The notes: generated by a model not told the origin, from the sequence alone. A DNA stretch of 64,000 nt from Aurantimonas sp036549475 (GCF_036549475.1 NZ_JAZHLI010000006.1:62001-126000), one strand, 5' to 3'. Shown: positions 1-10,774, counted from the first letter of the stretch. A program made the numbers and translations.

Positions 1-7
1 TCCGCCC

Positions 8-38
8 AAAGCAAAAGGCCGCCCAATGGACGGCCTTT
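8..38 (-). terminator. Rho-independent terminator of rpsD
   Basis: An 8-bp stem (positions 14-21 pairing with 31-38) with a 9-nt loop lies just past the rpsD stop codon. Read on the minus strand, the stem is followed by TTTTGCTTT, so it is oriented to end rpsD transcription. Confidence 0.75.
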
Positions 39-63
39 CGCAGATCTCGCAGGCGCCGAAGAA

Positions 64-681
64 TCAGCGCGAATAGAACTCGACCACCAGGTTCGGTTCC
101 ATCTGTACCGGATACGGCACGTCGTGGAGGCCCGGAACGCGCTGGTAGGTCGCGACCATCTTCTGGTGATCGACCTCGACATATTCCGGCACGTCGCGCT
201 CGGCGAGCTGCACCGATTCCAGGACGATCGTCAGCTGCTTGGACTTCGGACGAACCTCGATCACGTCGCCTGCCTTGCAGATGTACGACTGGATGTTGGT
301 GCGCACGCCGTTGACGTTGACATGGCCGTGGTTGACGAACTGACGGGCCGCGAAGATCGTCGGCACGAATTTCGCACGATACACGACAGCGTCGAGCCGG
401 CTCTCAAGCAGACCGATCAGGTTCTCCGAGGTGTCGCCCTTGCGGCGCGCAGCCTCTTCGTAGGTCTTGCGGAACTGCTTCTCGGAGACGTCGCCGTAAT
501 AGCCCTTGAGCTTCTGCTTGGCGCGCAGCTGCACGCCGAAATCGGAAACCTTGCCCTTGCGGCGCTGGCCATGCTGGCCCGGGCCGTACTGGCGCCGGTT
601 CACCGGGGACTTCGGACGTCCCCAGATGTTTTCGCCCATGCGGCGATCGATCTTGTACTTCGCTGATGCGCGCTTGCTCAT
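64..681 (-). CDS. rpsD: 30S ribosomal protein S4
   Basis: S4 is a primary 16S rRNA-binding protein that nucleates 30S assembly. The 205-residue product begins MSKRASAKYKIDRRMGEN, as alphaproteobacterial S4 does, and has the S4 RNA-binding domain around residues 95-155 (SRLDAVVYRAKF, then RQFVNHGHVNVNG). An open frame reaches 12 codons further upstream, but I place the start at the MSKR methionine because GAAGGAA lies about 8 nt before it and homologues begin there. The length is normal. The gene stands alone, ends at a clear hairpin terminator, and no regulatory S4 leader was recognised. Confidence 0.97.
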   Translation of the reverse strand: MSKRASAKYKIDRRMGENIWGRPKSPVNRRQYGPGQHGQRRKGKVSDFGVQLRAKQKLKGYYGDVSEKQFRKTYEEAARRKGDTSENLIGLLESRLDAVVYRAKFVPTIFAARQFVNHGHVNVNGVRTNIQSYICKAGDVIEVRPKSKQLTIVLESVQLAERDVPEYVEVDHQKMVATYQRVPGLHDVPYPVQMEPNLVVEFYSR

Positions 682-895
682 CGCATTTCCTTCAACAAAA
701 CGAGGCCCCGCGGACAATCCGAGGACCTTCTGAGGAAACGCGCCCTCCTCTGCCCGCTGTTGCGGACTGACAGGACGACATGGGCACTAGGCGATGTCGT
801 CCACGGGACACGTCAAAAACCGGCTGGAACGGGTCCAACCGGCTGGGCTGTTCCATACGGAAGCGACCGGCGGGTGTCAACCGGCCGCGATCCGG

Positions 896-1054
896 TCAGT
901 ACTTCGCGATCACCCAGATCGCATGGATGATGCCGGGGATGTAGCCGAACAGCGTCAGAAGGATGTTGATGAAGAAATGCTTGCTGAAACCGACCTGCAT
1001 GAACACACCGACGGGCGGCAGGATGATTGCGAGAATGATGCGGATGATGTCCAT
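896..1054 (-). CDS. Pmp3/YqaE-family small membrane protein
   Basis: This 52-residue peptide is nearly all hydrophobic: one membrane segment at about residues 3-22 (IIRIILAIILPPVGVFMQ), a short KHFF turn, and a second at about 28-50. The LPPVGVF and GYIPGIIHAIWV blocks are the hallmark of the Pmp3/YqaE/UPF0057 family, stress-inducible proteolipids thought to influence membrane potential. AAGGACC precedes the ATG at a normal distance. It is read alone on the minus strand. The family assignment is firm, but the cellular role is only loosely known. Confidence 0.88.
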   Translation of the reverse strand: MDIIRIILAIILPPVGVFMQVGFSKHFFINILLTLFGYIPGIIHAIWVIAKY

Positions 1055-1235
1055 GAGCGGTTCGGTCCTTTTCGTAAGATAGCGTTCTGATGTGTTGGTA
1101 TCTGCAACGTGCCGTCCCCCGGCATGTTCCAACCACCCTTCGCCGGTGCACTGATGGACGCCGCCCGGACGGCTTGCTCTTTTGCCCGCGCGATGGCCCC
1201 CATCTGATCCTGCCGCAACGTAAAGAGGGAAGTGC

Positions 1236-1790
1236 ATGCGACGGACGATGCTGGCCTTGCCGTTGATCGTGGGGGCCGGATTGCTCCTCAATTCCTGCGC
1301 CACCCTGTCGGAGGAGGAGTGCGTGACCAGCAACTGGCGCACGCTCGGGGAATCGGATGGGGCAAGCGGCCGACCGGACTATTTCGTCGCCGAACATCAG
1401 GCTGCCTGCTCTAGGCACGGCATCGCCCCGGATGTCGGCGCATGGCGCGCCGGCTGGCAGGACGGCATCGCCACCTTCTGCACGCCGGAGAACGGCGCCC
1501 GCCTCGGCGCCGAGGGACGCTCCTACCAGAATTCCTGCCCGCTCGATCTCAAGGACGGCTTCGAGCGGCCTTACCGTGCGTACAAGCGCGTCCACGACGC
1601 CGAACAGCGGGTCGGAGATCTGCGCGGCCGCATCGACCGCATGCGCGACGAGATCGAGGACGAGAAGAAGGAACGCGAGAAGCGGCGCGAGCTTCGCCGC
1701 CTGCGCGACGATCTCTGGAAGGCCGAGGGCAATCTGCGCCGGGCCGAAAACGATCTGCTGATCGAGCGCTTCGCACGGGCGGCGGGCTAG
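1236..1790 (+). CDS. DUF2799 lipoprotein
   Basis: The 184-residue protein starts with a charged MRRT, a hydrophobic stretch and a lipobox-like LNSC with the acceptor cysteine at residue 21, so it is probably lipidated and envelope-anchored. The next part carries the DUF2799 pattern: WRTLGESDGASG, then W..G..DGI..FC and GRSYQNSCP with regularly placed cysteines. Residues from about 115 to the end are a strongly charged Arg/Glu-rich helix that probably forms a coiled coil. AGAGGGAAG precedes the start. Function is unknown; it converges on murI. Confidence 0.8.
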   Translation: MRRTMLALPLIVGAGLLLNSCATLSEEECVTSNWRTLGESDGASGRPDYFVAEHQAACSRHGIAPDVGAWRAGWQDGIATFCTPENGARLGAEGRSYQNSCPLDLKDGFERPYRAYKRVHDAEQRVGDLRGRIDRMRDEIEDEKKEREKRRELRRLRDDLWKAEGNLRRAENDLLIERFARAAG

Positions 1791-1888
1791 CGCATCGGCC
1801 CGAAGACCGGATGAGGTTATCGCGCCGCACGCGGCGGAGTTCGATCCGTCGGAGCGTTCTTCCTGCGTTCTCCCCGGCGCAGGGCGCT

Positions 1889-2695
1889 CTAGGAACTGCC
1901 GTCCGTCACGTCGAGGCCGAAGCCGCGCACCAGCCGGCGCATCTGGTAGCCAGGTGCGCCGCCGGTGAAATGCGCGCGGTCGAAGCCTTCCGGCAGGTCG
2001 CCCGCTTCCGGCCGGCACAGCGAGCGGGCCCGGCGGGCGATCGCTTCGGCCGGGTCCAGCCAGTCGACGGGCCAGGGCGCCAGCCGGCGGAAATGATTGG
2101 CGATCAGCGGATAATGGGTGCAGGCGAGAACCACGATGTCGGTCCGCCGGTCACCCGCCGCGACGAAGCAGGGCGCGATCTCCGCGGCGATGGCATCGTC
2201 GAGTTCCTGCCCGCCGCATGCGCCTATATCGAGGAGCGAGCGTTCGGCCAGCGTCGCGAGCGCCGGCGATCCCACCAGCCGCACCTCGCAATGGGTGGCG
2301 AAGGCCTCGACGAGGTCGCGCGTATAGACCCGTCGCACCGTGCCCGGCGTCGCCAGCACGCTGACCAGGCCCGAGCGGGTACGCTCGGTGGCCGGCTTGA
2401 TGGCCGGCACCGTTCCGACGAAGGGGATGTCGAAGCGGGCGCGCAATTGCGGCAGCACCAGCGTCGAGGCCGTGTTGCAGGCGATGACCGCAAGGCTCGG
2501 CGCATAGGTACCGATGAGGTCCTCGAACAGGCCGAGGATGCGTGCGACCAGCGGCTCCTCCTCCCAGTCGCCATAGGGAAAGCCTGCATCGTCGGCGACG
2601 TAGATGAAGCGCCGGTCCGGCATCGCCGTCCGCAATTCGCGCAGCACGGTCAGCCCGCCGATACCCGAATCGAAGACGAGGATCGGTGCGCTCAC
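1889..2695 (-). CDS. murI: Glutamate racemase
   Basis: MurI interconverts L- and D-glutamate, supplying the D-Glu of peptidoglycan. The 268-residue product has the Asp/Glu racemase fold, with the substrate loop FDSGIGGLTVL at residues 8-18 and the two catalytic cysteines in ACNTAS (Cys73) and ACTHYP (Cys192). The length is standard. Its start overlaps the trmJ stop by 4 bp (ATGA), so the two are translationally coupled and presumably share a promoter upstream of trmJ. No regulatory extension is seen. Confidence 0.95.
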   Translation of the reverse strand: MSAPILVFDSGIGGLTVLRELRTAMPDRRFIYVADDAGFPYGDWEEEPLVARILGLFEDLIGTYAPSLAVIACNTASTLVLPQLRARFDIPFVGTVPAIKPATERTRSGLVSVLATPGTVRRVYTRDLVEAFATHCEVRLVGSPALATLAERSLLDIGACGGQELDDAIAAEIAPCFVAAGDRRTDIVVLACTHYPLIANHFRRLAPWPVDWLDPAEAIARRARSLCRPEAGDLPEGFDRAHFTGGAPGYQMRRLVRGFGLDVTDGSS

Positions 2696-3588
2696 AGCGC
2701 CGACTTTCCGGTCCGCTCGGCCCCGTCCTGCAGCCCGTCGTCCTGGGGCGTCTCGTCCTCGTGAGCGCCGGACGGCGTGACGGAGCCGCCGTCCTCCGCC
2801 GCCCCGTTCGCCGGCGCCAGCCCACCCTTGGCGATGACATAGTCGAAGGAGCGGATGACGCCGCGCATCGTGCGCACTTCCGGCTCGGAGAAGCCGGCCT
2901 TGGTCAGCATGGTCCGCAGCTTCTGGGTCAGCGCCTCGCGCTTGTGCTCGGGATGAAAATAGCCGTTCCGGTCGAGCGAGGCTTCCAGATGCGCCAGCAG
3001 CCGGTGCAGATCCTCCTTGCGTGCCGGCGGCACCTCGGGCGCAGAGAAGCGCGGCCGGGTCACGTCGGCCGAGCCGGCCATGCGCCAGGCATAGCTCATC
3101 AACAGCACCGCCTGGGCGATGTTCAGGGAGGCGAATTGCGGGTCCACCGGGAAGGTCACGATCTCGTCGGCCAGGCCGACTTCCTCGTTCGACAGGCCGA
3201 AACGTTCGCGGCCGAACAGGATGCCCGCCGGCTGGCCCGCCCCGATCCGCGCCCGCAGGCTGGCCGCGGCCGATTCCGGCTCGCGCACCGGCTTGAAGCT
3301 GTCGCGCGCCCGCGCCGTCGTGGCATAGACGAAGGTCAGGTCGGCAACCGCCGCCTCGACGCTGTCATAGAGCCGGGCGCGGTCGATGACGTGGTCGGCG
3401 CGCGAGGCCGCTGCCACGGCGCGCTCGTTCGGCCAGCCGTCGCGCGGGCTGACCAGCCGCAGGTCGGACAGCCCGAAATTGGCCATGGCCCGCGCCACCA
3501 TGCCGATATTCTCGCCAAGCTGCGGCTCGACGAGGACGATGGCGGGCCCGGTCTCGGGCAAACTTGTGGAGGACTGGTTTTCCGGCAC
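2692..3588 (-). CDS. trmJ: tRNA/rRNA 2'-O-methyltransferase, TrmJ type
   Basis: This is a SPOUT-class methyltransferase. TrmJ proteins 2'-O-methylate ribose at tRNA position 32. Visible are motif 1 (EPQLGENIGMVARAMANF), motif 2 (GILFGRERFGLSNEE) and motif 3 (SLNIAQAVLLMSYAW), whose deep trefoil knot binds S-adenosylmethionine. The 298-residue product has a TrmJ-like C-terminal helical part (about residues 185-255) and a disordered acidic tail rich in Asp, Glu and Gly. It is the first gene of the trmJ-murI pair. The exact target RNA is inferred from the family. Confidence 0.88.
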   Translation of the reverse strand: MPENQSSTSLPETGPAIVLVEPQLGENIGMVARAMANFGLSDLRLVSPRDGWPNERAVAAASRADHVIDRARLYDSVEAAVADLTFVYATTARARDSFKPVREPESAAASLRARIGAGQPAGILFGRERFGLSNEEVGLADEIVTFPVDPQFASLNIAQAVLLMSYAWRMAGSADVTRPRFSAPEVPPARKEDLHRLLAHLEASLDRNGYFHPEHKREALTQKLRTMLTKAGFSEPEVRTMRGVIRSFDYVIAKGGLAPANGAAEDGGSVTPSGAHEDETPQDDGLQDGAERTGKSAL

Positions 3589-3678
3589 GCTGGGACTTCC
3601 GCTGTTTCAGCCCGCTGATACCGCGTCGTGCGTGCCGCGCCAAGCCGGCCTTGCGGCGCCCGGCTCCACCGGCAGCGC

Positions 3679-5160
3679 TCAGGGCGTCGCGCCGTCCACC
3701 GCCTGCCACGCGACGCGGCGCTCCCTTTCGGGGTCCGGCACGACCCGGTCTCCCCGCCCGGCGAAGATCATCGTCTCCCGCGTCTCGGGCCGATAGGCCG
3801 GCCATGCCTCGCCCGGCCGTCCGCCATTGACGAAGGCCATCCAGTGGTCGCGCATCCGTTCCGACAGCCGCAGGCGGGGCGGATCGGGCAGAACGCCGAG
3901 ATAGACGCTGCGGAACGGCTTGAGGAAATCCTCGAAGAGCAGCGGCAGATCGACCGAATGGGTGGCGCCAAGCCGCGACAACAGCCCCTTTGCCTCCCAG
4001 TCGAGCCGGTACATGAAGGTCGGCACGCGCTGCGAATGGTCGTCGGCCTGGTGGATAGCCGCCATGCGGAAGAGCAGGTCGGTGCCGAATGCGATCCGTC
4101 CCGCCCTCCCGCGCGAATAGAGCGCGGCGATCCGCGCCGCGGCCACCTCCCCCGCCACCTCGCCCACCCAGCGCCGCAGGGACGCCATGTCGCTGTCGAT
4201 CTTCAAGATCGGCAATTCGCTGAAGAAGGAGAACTCGTCGCGGTTCGTGCCGATCAGCAACGGCACCGGGATCATCGCCCGGTAGAGCGCCGGCAGCGGA
4301 CCGTCCGGCAGTTCGCCGCAATCGAAGTGCGGGCGCGAGGGAATGCCGGGGAACTCGGCGGTGACCTTGCGCGAGGCAAGGCCGAAGGCCTGCGGCGCCA
4401 GGCGGAACAGCCGTTCGCGATCGGGCCGCGCGCCCAGCGCATCCAGCGTGCGTTCGCCGATCTCCATCGCCCGCTCGCGCGGATAGAACAGGTTGAGCCC
4501 GCCGGACTGGGCGATCGCCTGGCCGAACAGCCCGTGCGATCCCGGCGCCGCCATGTGGAAGGCGACCGACGCGGCCCCGGCGGATTCGCCGGCGATCGTC
4601 ACCCTCTCCGGGTCCCCGCCGAAGGCGGCGATGTTGTCGCGCACCCATTGCAGCGCCAGCCGCTGGTCGAGAAGTCCGGCATTGTTGGCGAACCGCTCGT
4701 CGCCGGGAAACAGCTCGGCAAAGCCGTTGAAACCGAAGAAGCCCAGCCGGTAATTCAGCGTCACCACCACCGCGTCGCCGCGGCGTGCGAGATCACCGCC
4801 GGGATATTGCGAACCCGAGCCGATGATGAAGCCGCCGCCATGGAGGAACACCAGGACGGCACGCGCGCCGCCCGTGTCCGGCGTCCAGACATGCAGGTTC
4901 AGGCAGTCCTCGCTGAAGGAGCGGTTCAGGCCGGCAAAGGTGGCGAAGGGCTCGACCAGCGCCCGCCGCTGCGGCGCGGCCGGGCCGTAGGAATCGGCCT
5001 CGAAGGTCGCCTTGAAGGGCCTGGCGGGATCCGGCGCGGCAAAGCGCAGGCGGCCCAGCGGCGGCTCGGCATAGGGAATGCCGAGGAAGCTCGCGATGCC
5101 GCCGACGCGTTGGCCGCGCACCCGGCCGCAGGGCGCTTCGACGACGACGGATTCTGCCAT
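3679..5160 (-). CDS. Type-B carboxylesterase (alpha/beta hydrolase)
   Basis: A 493-residue carboxylesterase/lipase of the acetylcholinesterase-like type, hydrolysing carboxylic esters. The type-B second signature SEDCLNLHVWTP is at residues 83-94, the oxyanion hole HGGGF near 107-111, the nucleophile Ser193 in GESAGA, a probable acid in GTNRDEFSFF and a probable His in GATHSVDLP. I use the MAESVVVEAPCGRVRG start because AGGAG lies 8 nt upstream and type-B esterases begin with this strand; the frame is open further upstream without a better start. There is no signal peptide, so it is probably cytoplasmic. Its substrate cannot be told. Confidence 0.9.
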   Translation of the reverse strand: MAESVVVEAPCGRVRGQRVGGIASFLGIPYAEPPLGRLRFAAPDPARPFKATFEADSYGPAAPQRRALVEPFATFAGLNRSFSEDCLNLHVWTPDTGGARAVLVFLHGGGFIIGSGSQYPGGDLARRGDAVVVTLNYRLGFFGFNGFAELFPGDERFANNAGLLDQRLALQWVRDNIAAFGGDPERVTIAGESAGAASVAFHMAAPGSHGLFGQAIAQSGGLNLFYPRERAMEIGERTLDALGARPDRERLFRLAPQAFGLASRKVTAEFPGIPSRPHFDCGELPDGPLPALYRAMIPVPLLIGTNRDEFSFFSELPILKIDSDMASLRRWVGEVAGEVAAARIAALYSRGRAGRIAFGTDLLFRMAAIHQADDHSQRVPTFMYRLDWEAKGLLSRLGATHSVDLPLLFEDFLKPFRSVYLGVLPDPPRLRLSERMRDHWMAFVNGGRPGEAWPAYRPETRETMIFAGRGDRVVPDPERERRVAWQAVDGATP

Positions 5161-5344
5161 GCTCGAACTCCTGTGGGGGGCGACGGCAGGCCGGCCCGCC
5201 CGCCGGTTCCGTGCCGCGGCCCATGCTTTGCGTCCACTGATACGGGTGTTATAGGGCGCCGTGAGTTTCCGGGCGTGACACGACGTCCTGCATTGGTGCG
5301 GCCGCCCGAGGCCGCGTTTTTTCATTCTTCAGGGGAAGACAGAG

Positions 5345-6556
5345 ATGGCGAAGATCAAGGTCGACAATCCGGTTGTGGAACTCGACGGCGACGAGATGAC
5401 CCGGATCATCTGGCATTTCATCAAGGACAAGCTGATCCACCCCTATCTCGACATCGACCTGGAATATTACGACCTCGGGATGGAGAACCGCGACGCCACC
5501 GACGACCAGGTGACGATCGACGCCGCCAACGCCATCAAGAAGCACGGCGTCGGCGTCAAATGTGCGACGATCACGCCCGACGAGGCCCGGGTCGAGGAAT
5601 TCGGCCTGAAGAAGATGTGGCGGTCGCCCAACGGCACGATCCGCAACATCCTGGGTGGCGTCATCTTCCGCGAGCCGATCATCGCCAAGAACGTGCCGCG
5701 CCTGGTGCCCGGCTGGACCAAGCCGGTGATCGTCGGCCGCCACGCCTATGGCGACCAGTACCGCGCCACCGACTTCAAGTTCCCCGGCAAGGGCAAGCTG
5801 TCGATCAAGTTTGTAGGCGAGGATGGCGAGACCATCGAGCACGAGGTGTTCGACGCCCCCGCCGCCGGCATCGCCATGGCGATGTACAATCTCGACGAGT
5901 CGATCCGCGATTTCGCCCGCGCCTCGCTGAACTACGGCCTGCAGCGCGGCTATCCGGTCTATCTGTCGACCAAGAACACCATCCTCAAGGTCTATGACGG
6001 CCGCTTCAAGGACATCTTCCAGGAGGTGTACGAGGCCGAGTTCGAGGCCAAGTTCAAGGCCGCGAAGATCACCTACGAGCACCGCCTGATCGACGACATG
6101 GTGGCCTCCAACCTGAAATGGTCGGGCGGCTATGTCTGGGCCTGCAAGAACTACGACGGCGACGTTCAGTCCGACACCGTCGCCCAGGGCTTCGGCTCGC
6201 TCGGCCTGATGACCTCGGTGCTGATGACCCCGGACGGCCAGACGGTCGAGGCCGAGGCCGCCCACGGCACCGTCACCCGCCACTATCGCCAGCATCAGCG
6301 GGGCGAGCAGACCTCGACCAATTCGATCGCCTCGATCTTCGCCTGGACCCGCGGCCTCGCGCACCGCGCCAAGCTCGACGACAACAAGGCCCTGGCCGAC
6401 TTCGCCGCGACGCTGGAGAAGGTCTGCGTGTCGACCGTCGAGAGCGGCTTCATGACCAAGGATCTGGCGCTGCTGATCGGCCCGGACCAGCCGTGGCTGT
6501 CGACCACGGGCTTCCTCGACAAGGTCGACGAGAACCTGCAGAAGGCCATGGCCTGA
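5345..6556 (+). CDS. icd: NADP-dependent isocitrate dehydrogenase
   Basis: Icd decarboxylates isocitrate to 2-oxoglutarate in the TCA cycle. The 403-residue product is the eukaryote-like dimeric type common in alphaproteobacteria rather than the E. coli type: VVELDGDEMTRIIW near the N terminus, SPNGTIRNILGG substrate loop, GRHAYGDQYRATD, and the coenzyme region EAAHGTVTRHYRQHQ with the Arg/His pattern of NADP enzymes. AGGGGAAGACAGAG precedes the ATG. The gene is monocistronic, divergent from the carboxylesterase, and ends at a strong terminator. Confidence 0.97.
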   Translation: MAKIKVDNPVVELDGDEMTRIIWHFIKDKLIHPYLDIDLEYYDLGMENRDATDDQVTIDAANAIKKHGVGVKCATITPDEARVEEFGLKKMWRSPNGTIRNILGGVIFREPIIAKNVPRLVPGWTKPVIVGRHAYGDQYRATDFKFPGKGKLSIKFVGEDGETIEHEVFDAPAAGIAMAMYNLDESIRDFARASLNYGLQRGYPVYLSTKNTILKVYDGRFKDIFQEVYEAEFEAKFKAAKITYEHRLIDDMVASNLKWSGGYVWACKNYDGDVQSDTVAQGFGSLGLMTSVLMTPDGQTVEAEAAHGTVTRHYRQHQRGEQTSTNSIASIFAWTRGLAHRAKLDDNKALADFAATLEKVCVSTVESGFMTKDLALLIGPDQPWLSTTGFLDKVDENLQKAMA

Positions 6557-6583
6557 TCACCGGCTACGGATGAGATGACGACG

Positions 6584-6609
6584 CGCCCGGCCTCACCGCC
6601 GGGCGTTTT
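6584..6609 (+). terminator. Rho-independent terminator of icd
   Basis: An 8-bp GC-rich stem (CGCCCGGC at 6584-6591 with GCCGGGCG at 6598-6605), a 6-nt loop, then TTTTC lies 28 bp past the icd stop codon. Confidence 0.85.
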
Positions 6610-6721
6610 CGTATGGGCGTCGTGCGGCATGGACACCGGTTCCGATATTCGGCCGCATGACGCGCCGGGGACGACGGATGGGCGCAACGCTGTGACGCGG
6701 CCGCACGCGCCCTCCGACCGC

Positions 6722-6746
6722 AAAAAGGGGCGCCGCAGCGCCCCTT
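6722..6746 (-). terminator. Rho-independent terminator of alaS
   Basis: A 9-bp stem (6725-6733 with 6738-6746) and a 4-nt loop lie 25 bp past the alaS stop codon. On the minus strand the stem runs into TTTTT. Confidence 0.85.
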
Positions 6747-6771
6747 GAACAATCCGAAGATGCGTGACCGG

Positions 6772-9444
6772 TCAGGCCGCGGCAGCCTCGAGTGCGGCTT
6801 CCACCGCCGCGACCGCCGCATCGGCCTTGTCGGCGTCGGGACCGCCCGCCTGGGCCATGTCGGGGCGCCCGCCGCCGCCCTTGCCGCCGATCGCCGCGCT
6901 GGCCTCGCGCACCAGCGACACCGCGTCGAAGCGCTGGGTCAGGTCCGGCGTGACGCCGACGACGACGCTGGCCTTGCCCGCATCCACGCTAACGAAGGCA
7001 ACGACGCCGGAGCCCATCTGCGCCTTGGCCTCGTCCACCAGGCCCTTGAGATCCTTGCCGGCGACCCCGTTCAGCACCCGGCCGATGAAGCCGACGCCGG
7101 CAACCGTCCTGGCCGCGGACCCGCCGTCGCCGCTCGCGCCGTCACCGGCCAGGGCCAGCCGCTTGCGCGCCTCGGTCAGTTCTCGCTCGAGCCGGCGCCG
7201 CTCCTCGACCACCGCTTCCAGGCGGACCGGCGCATCGGCCGGCGACACCTTGAGGATCGCCGCCATCTGGCGGACCCGGGCATCCTGCGCGAGCAGGTAG
7301 TCCCGTGCCGCCTGCCCCGTCAGCGCCTCCACGCGGCGCACGCCGGCGCCCACCGCGCTCTCGCCGAGAATATGCACCAGTCCGATGTCGCCGGTCGCGG
7401 TCACATGGGTGCCGCCGCACAGTTCGATCGAGAAGATCTTGCCGGCCTTCTCGCCCTCCTCGGCCGTGCCCATCGACACGACGCGCACCTCGTCCCCGTA
7501 TTTCTCGCCGAACAGCGCCATGGCGCCCGAGGCGATCGCGTCGTCGACGGCCATCAGCCGCGTCTCGACCGGCGCGTTCTGCAGGACGATGCCGTTGGCC
7601 AGCCGCTCGACCTCCGCCAGTTCGCCGGCCTCGATGGGCTTGGGATGGGAGAAGTCGAAACGCAGCCGGTCCGGCGCCACCATCGAGCCCTTCTGCGCCA
7701 CGTGGGTGCCGAGGATCTCGCGCAGGCCCTCATGCAGCAGATGCGTCGCCGAATGGTTGGCGCGGATCTTGGTGCGGCGGCCATGGTCGACGACCAGATC
7801 GAGCGCCATGCCCGGCTTGATGGTGCCGGACCGGACCTTGCCGCGATGCACGAACAGGCCGCCGGCAAATTTCTGCGTGTCCGAGATCACGATCTCGACG
7901 CCGTCGCCGCGCATCACCCCGGTATCGCCGAGCTGGCCGCCGGATTCGCCGTAGAACGGCGTCTGGTTGAGGACGACCGCCACCTCGTCCCCGGCACCGG
8001 CCGCGGGGACCTCTGCGCCGTTGCGTACCACGGCGAGCACCGAGCCCTCGGCCTGCTCGGTGTCGTAGCCGAGGAATTCCGTCGCGCCGACGCGCTCGCG
8101 GATCGGGAACCAGACGGTCTCGGTGGCCGATTCGCCGGATCCGGCCCAGCTCTTGCGGGCCTCGGCCTTCTGCCGCTCCATGGCGGTGTTGAAGGCGTCG
8201 AGATCGACCGCGATGCCGCGCTGGCGCAGGGCATCCTGGGTCAGGTCGAGCGGAAAGCCGTAGGTGTCGTAGAGCTTGAAGGCGGTCTCGCCGGACAGCT
8301 TGGCCCCCACCTCCATGCCTTCTGTCGCGTCGGTCAGCAGCGACAGGCCGCGATCGAGGGTCTGCAGGAAGCGGCGCTCCTCCAGCTTCAGCGTCTCGGA
8401 GATCAGCGCCTCGGCGCGCACCAGTTCGGGATAGGCCCGGCCCATCTCGGCGACCAGCGTCGGCAGCATCCTGTAGAGCACCGGCTCGCGCGCGCCGAGC
8501 ATCTTGGCATGGCGCATGGCGCGCCGCATGATGCGCCGCAGGACATAGCCCCGACCTTCGTTGGACGGCAGCACGCCATCGGCGATCAGGAAGGCTGTCG
8601 AGCGCAAATGATCGGCAATGACCCGGTGGCTAGCGATGCTGTCGCCCTCGGCGCGCGAGCCGATCGTCGCCTCGACCGTGGCGATCAGCGCCTTGAACAG
8701 GTCGATGTCGTAATTGTCGTGGACGCCCTGCAGGATCGCGGCGATGCGCTCCAGCCCCATGCCCGTGTCGATCGAGGGGCGCGGCAGTTCCACCCGCTCG
8801 TCGGCGCCGAGCTGCTCGAACTGCATGAAGACGAGGTTCCAGATCTCGATGAAGCGGTCGCCATCCTCGTCCGGGCTGCCGGGAGGGCCGCCTGGAATGC
8901 CCTCGCCATGGTCGAAGAAGATCTCCGAGCACGGCCCGCACGGACCGGTCTCGCCCATCGCCCAGAAATTGTCGGAGGTGGAGATGCGGATGATGCGGTC
9001 GTCGGACAGCCCGGCGATCTTGCGCCACAGCCCCGCCGCCTCCTCGTCCTCGGAATAGACCGTAACCAGCAGCCGGTCGGCCGGCAGCGCGAATTCCTTG
9101 GTGATCAGGTTCCAGGCGAGCTCGATCGCCCGGTCCTTGAAATAATCGCCGAAGGAGAAATTCCCCAGCATCTCGAAGAAGGTGTGGTGCCGGGCGGTGT
9201 AGCCGACATTGTCGAGATCGTTGTGCTTGCCGCCGGCGCGTACGCATTTCTGCGACGTGGCGGCGCGCTGATAGGGCCGCGTCTCGACGCCGGTGAAGAC
9301 GTTCTTGAACTGCACCATGCCCGCATTGGTGAACATCAATGTCGGGTCGTTGCGCGGGACGAGCGGCGACGAGGCCACCCGCTCGTGATCGTTCTTCGCG
9401 AAATAATCGAGGAACGCGGACCGGATTTCGTTGACGCCACTCAT
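6772..9444 (-). CDS. alaS: Alanine--tRNA ligase
   Basis: AlaS charges tRNA-Ala. The 890-residue product, of usual length, has the class II catalytic core (FTNAGMVQFKNVFTG, then the TLLVTVYSED region), the tRNA-recognition helices, the editing domain with its zinc-binding HxxxH (HSATHLLHEG) and CxxxH (LCGGTHVT) motifs, and the C-terminal oligomerisation domain rich in Gly and Ala. The start is the MSGVNEIRSAFLDYF methionine: GAAGGTC lies upstream, and the 32 extra codons in the open frame are Arg-rich and unlike AlaS. It is followed by a strong terminator. recA lies 178 bp upstream on the same strand, a synteny common in alphaproteobacteria. Confidence 0.97.
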   Translation of the reverse strand: MSGVNEIRSAFLDYFAKNDHERVASSPLVPRNDPTLMFTNAGMVQFKNVFTGVETRPYQRAATSQKCVRAGGKHNDLDNVGYTARHHTFFEMLGNFSFGDYFKDRAIELAWNLITKEFALPADRLLVTVYSEDEEAAGLWRKIAGLSDDRIIRISTSDNFWAMGETGPCGPCSEIFFDHGEGIPGGPPGSPDEDGDRFIEIWNLVFMQFEQLGADERVELPRPSIDTGMGLERIAAILQGVHDNYDIDLFKALIATVEATIGSRAEGDSIASHRVIADHLRSTAFLIADGVLPSNEGRGYVLRRIMRRAMRHAKMLGAREPVLYRMLPTLVAEMGRAYPELVRAEALISETLKLEERRFLQTLDRGLSLLTDATEGMEVGAKLSGETAFKLYDTYGFPLDLTQDALRQRGIAVDLDAFNTAMERQKAEARKSWAGSGESATETVWFPIRERVGATEFLGYDTEQAEGSVLAVVRNGAEVPAAGAGDEVAVVLNQTPFYGESGGQLGDTGVMRGDGVEIVISDTQKFAGGLFVHRGKVRSGTIKPGMALDLVVDHGRRTKIRANHSATHLLHEGLREILGTHVAQKGSMVAPDRLRFDFSHPKPIEAGELAEVERLANGIVLQNAPVETRLMAVDDAIASGAMALFGEKYGDEVRVVSMGTAEEGEKAGKIFSIELCGGTHVTATGDIGLVHILGESAVGAGVRRVEALTGQAARDYLLAQDARVRQMAAILKVSPADAPVRLEAVVEERRRLERELTEARKRLALAGDGASGDGGSAARTVAGVGFIGRVLNGVAGKDLKGLVDEAKAQMGSGVVAFVSVDAGKASVVVGVTPDLTQRFDAVSLVREASAAIGGKGGGGRPDMAQAGGPDADKADAAVAAVEAALEAAAA

Positions 9445-9622
9445 GGATGCGACCTTCGGAACACCTGCGGGGAAGTGCCCTCGGCCGCGGCGCGCACGTC
9501 GCCAGCCTCGAGCAAAGGCGCGTTGTACAGAGGCCCGCACCGCGTGTCCATCAGACCCGCGGGGCCGCGCGGCACGCCATCAGGCGGGCTGCCGCGCGGA
9601 TCGTTCGAAACGGCTTCCGCGA

Positions 9623-10696
<1,074 letters not shown>

Positions 10697-10759
10697 GGGA
10701 GACGAGACCTTATTCCACGCGTTGGACGGGGGTGCAATGACAAGGTGTGCTGACATCAT

Positions 10760-10774
10760 GTACCGGATTTGTTC
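10760..10774 (-). promoter_or_regulatory. Candidate LexA (SOS) box upstream of recA
   Basis: On the plus strand the sequence reads GTAC-N7-GTTC, one base from the GTTC-N7-GTTC SOS operator used in alphaproteobacteria. It is about 64 bp before the recA start codon, a sensible operator position. The one mismatch in a conserved half-site keeps this tentative. Confidence 0.4.

Noticed and set aside
818..888. Three AACCGGC words upstream of rpsD
   Set aside because: Spacing is irregular and the words are G+C-rich, as expected by chance here; no operator can be argued.
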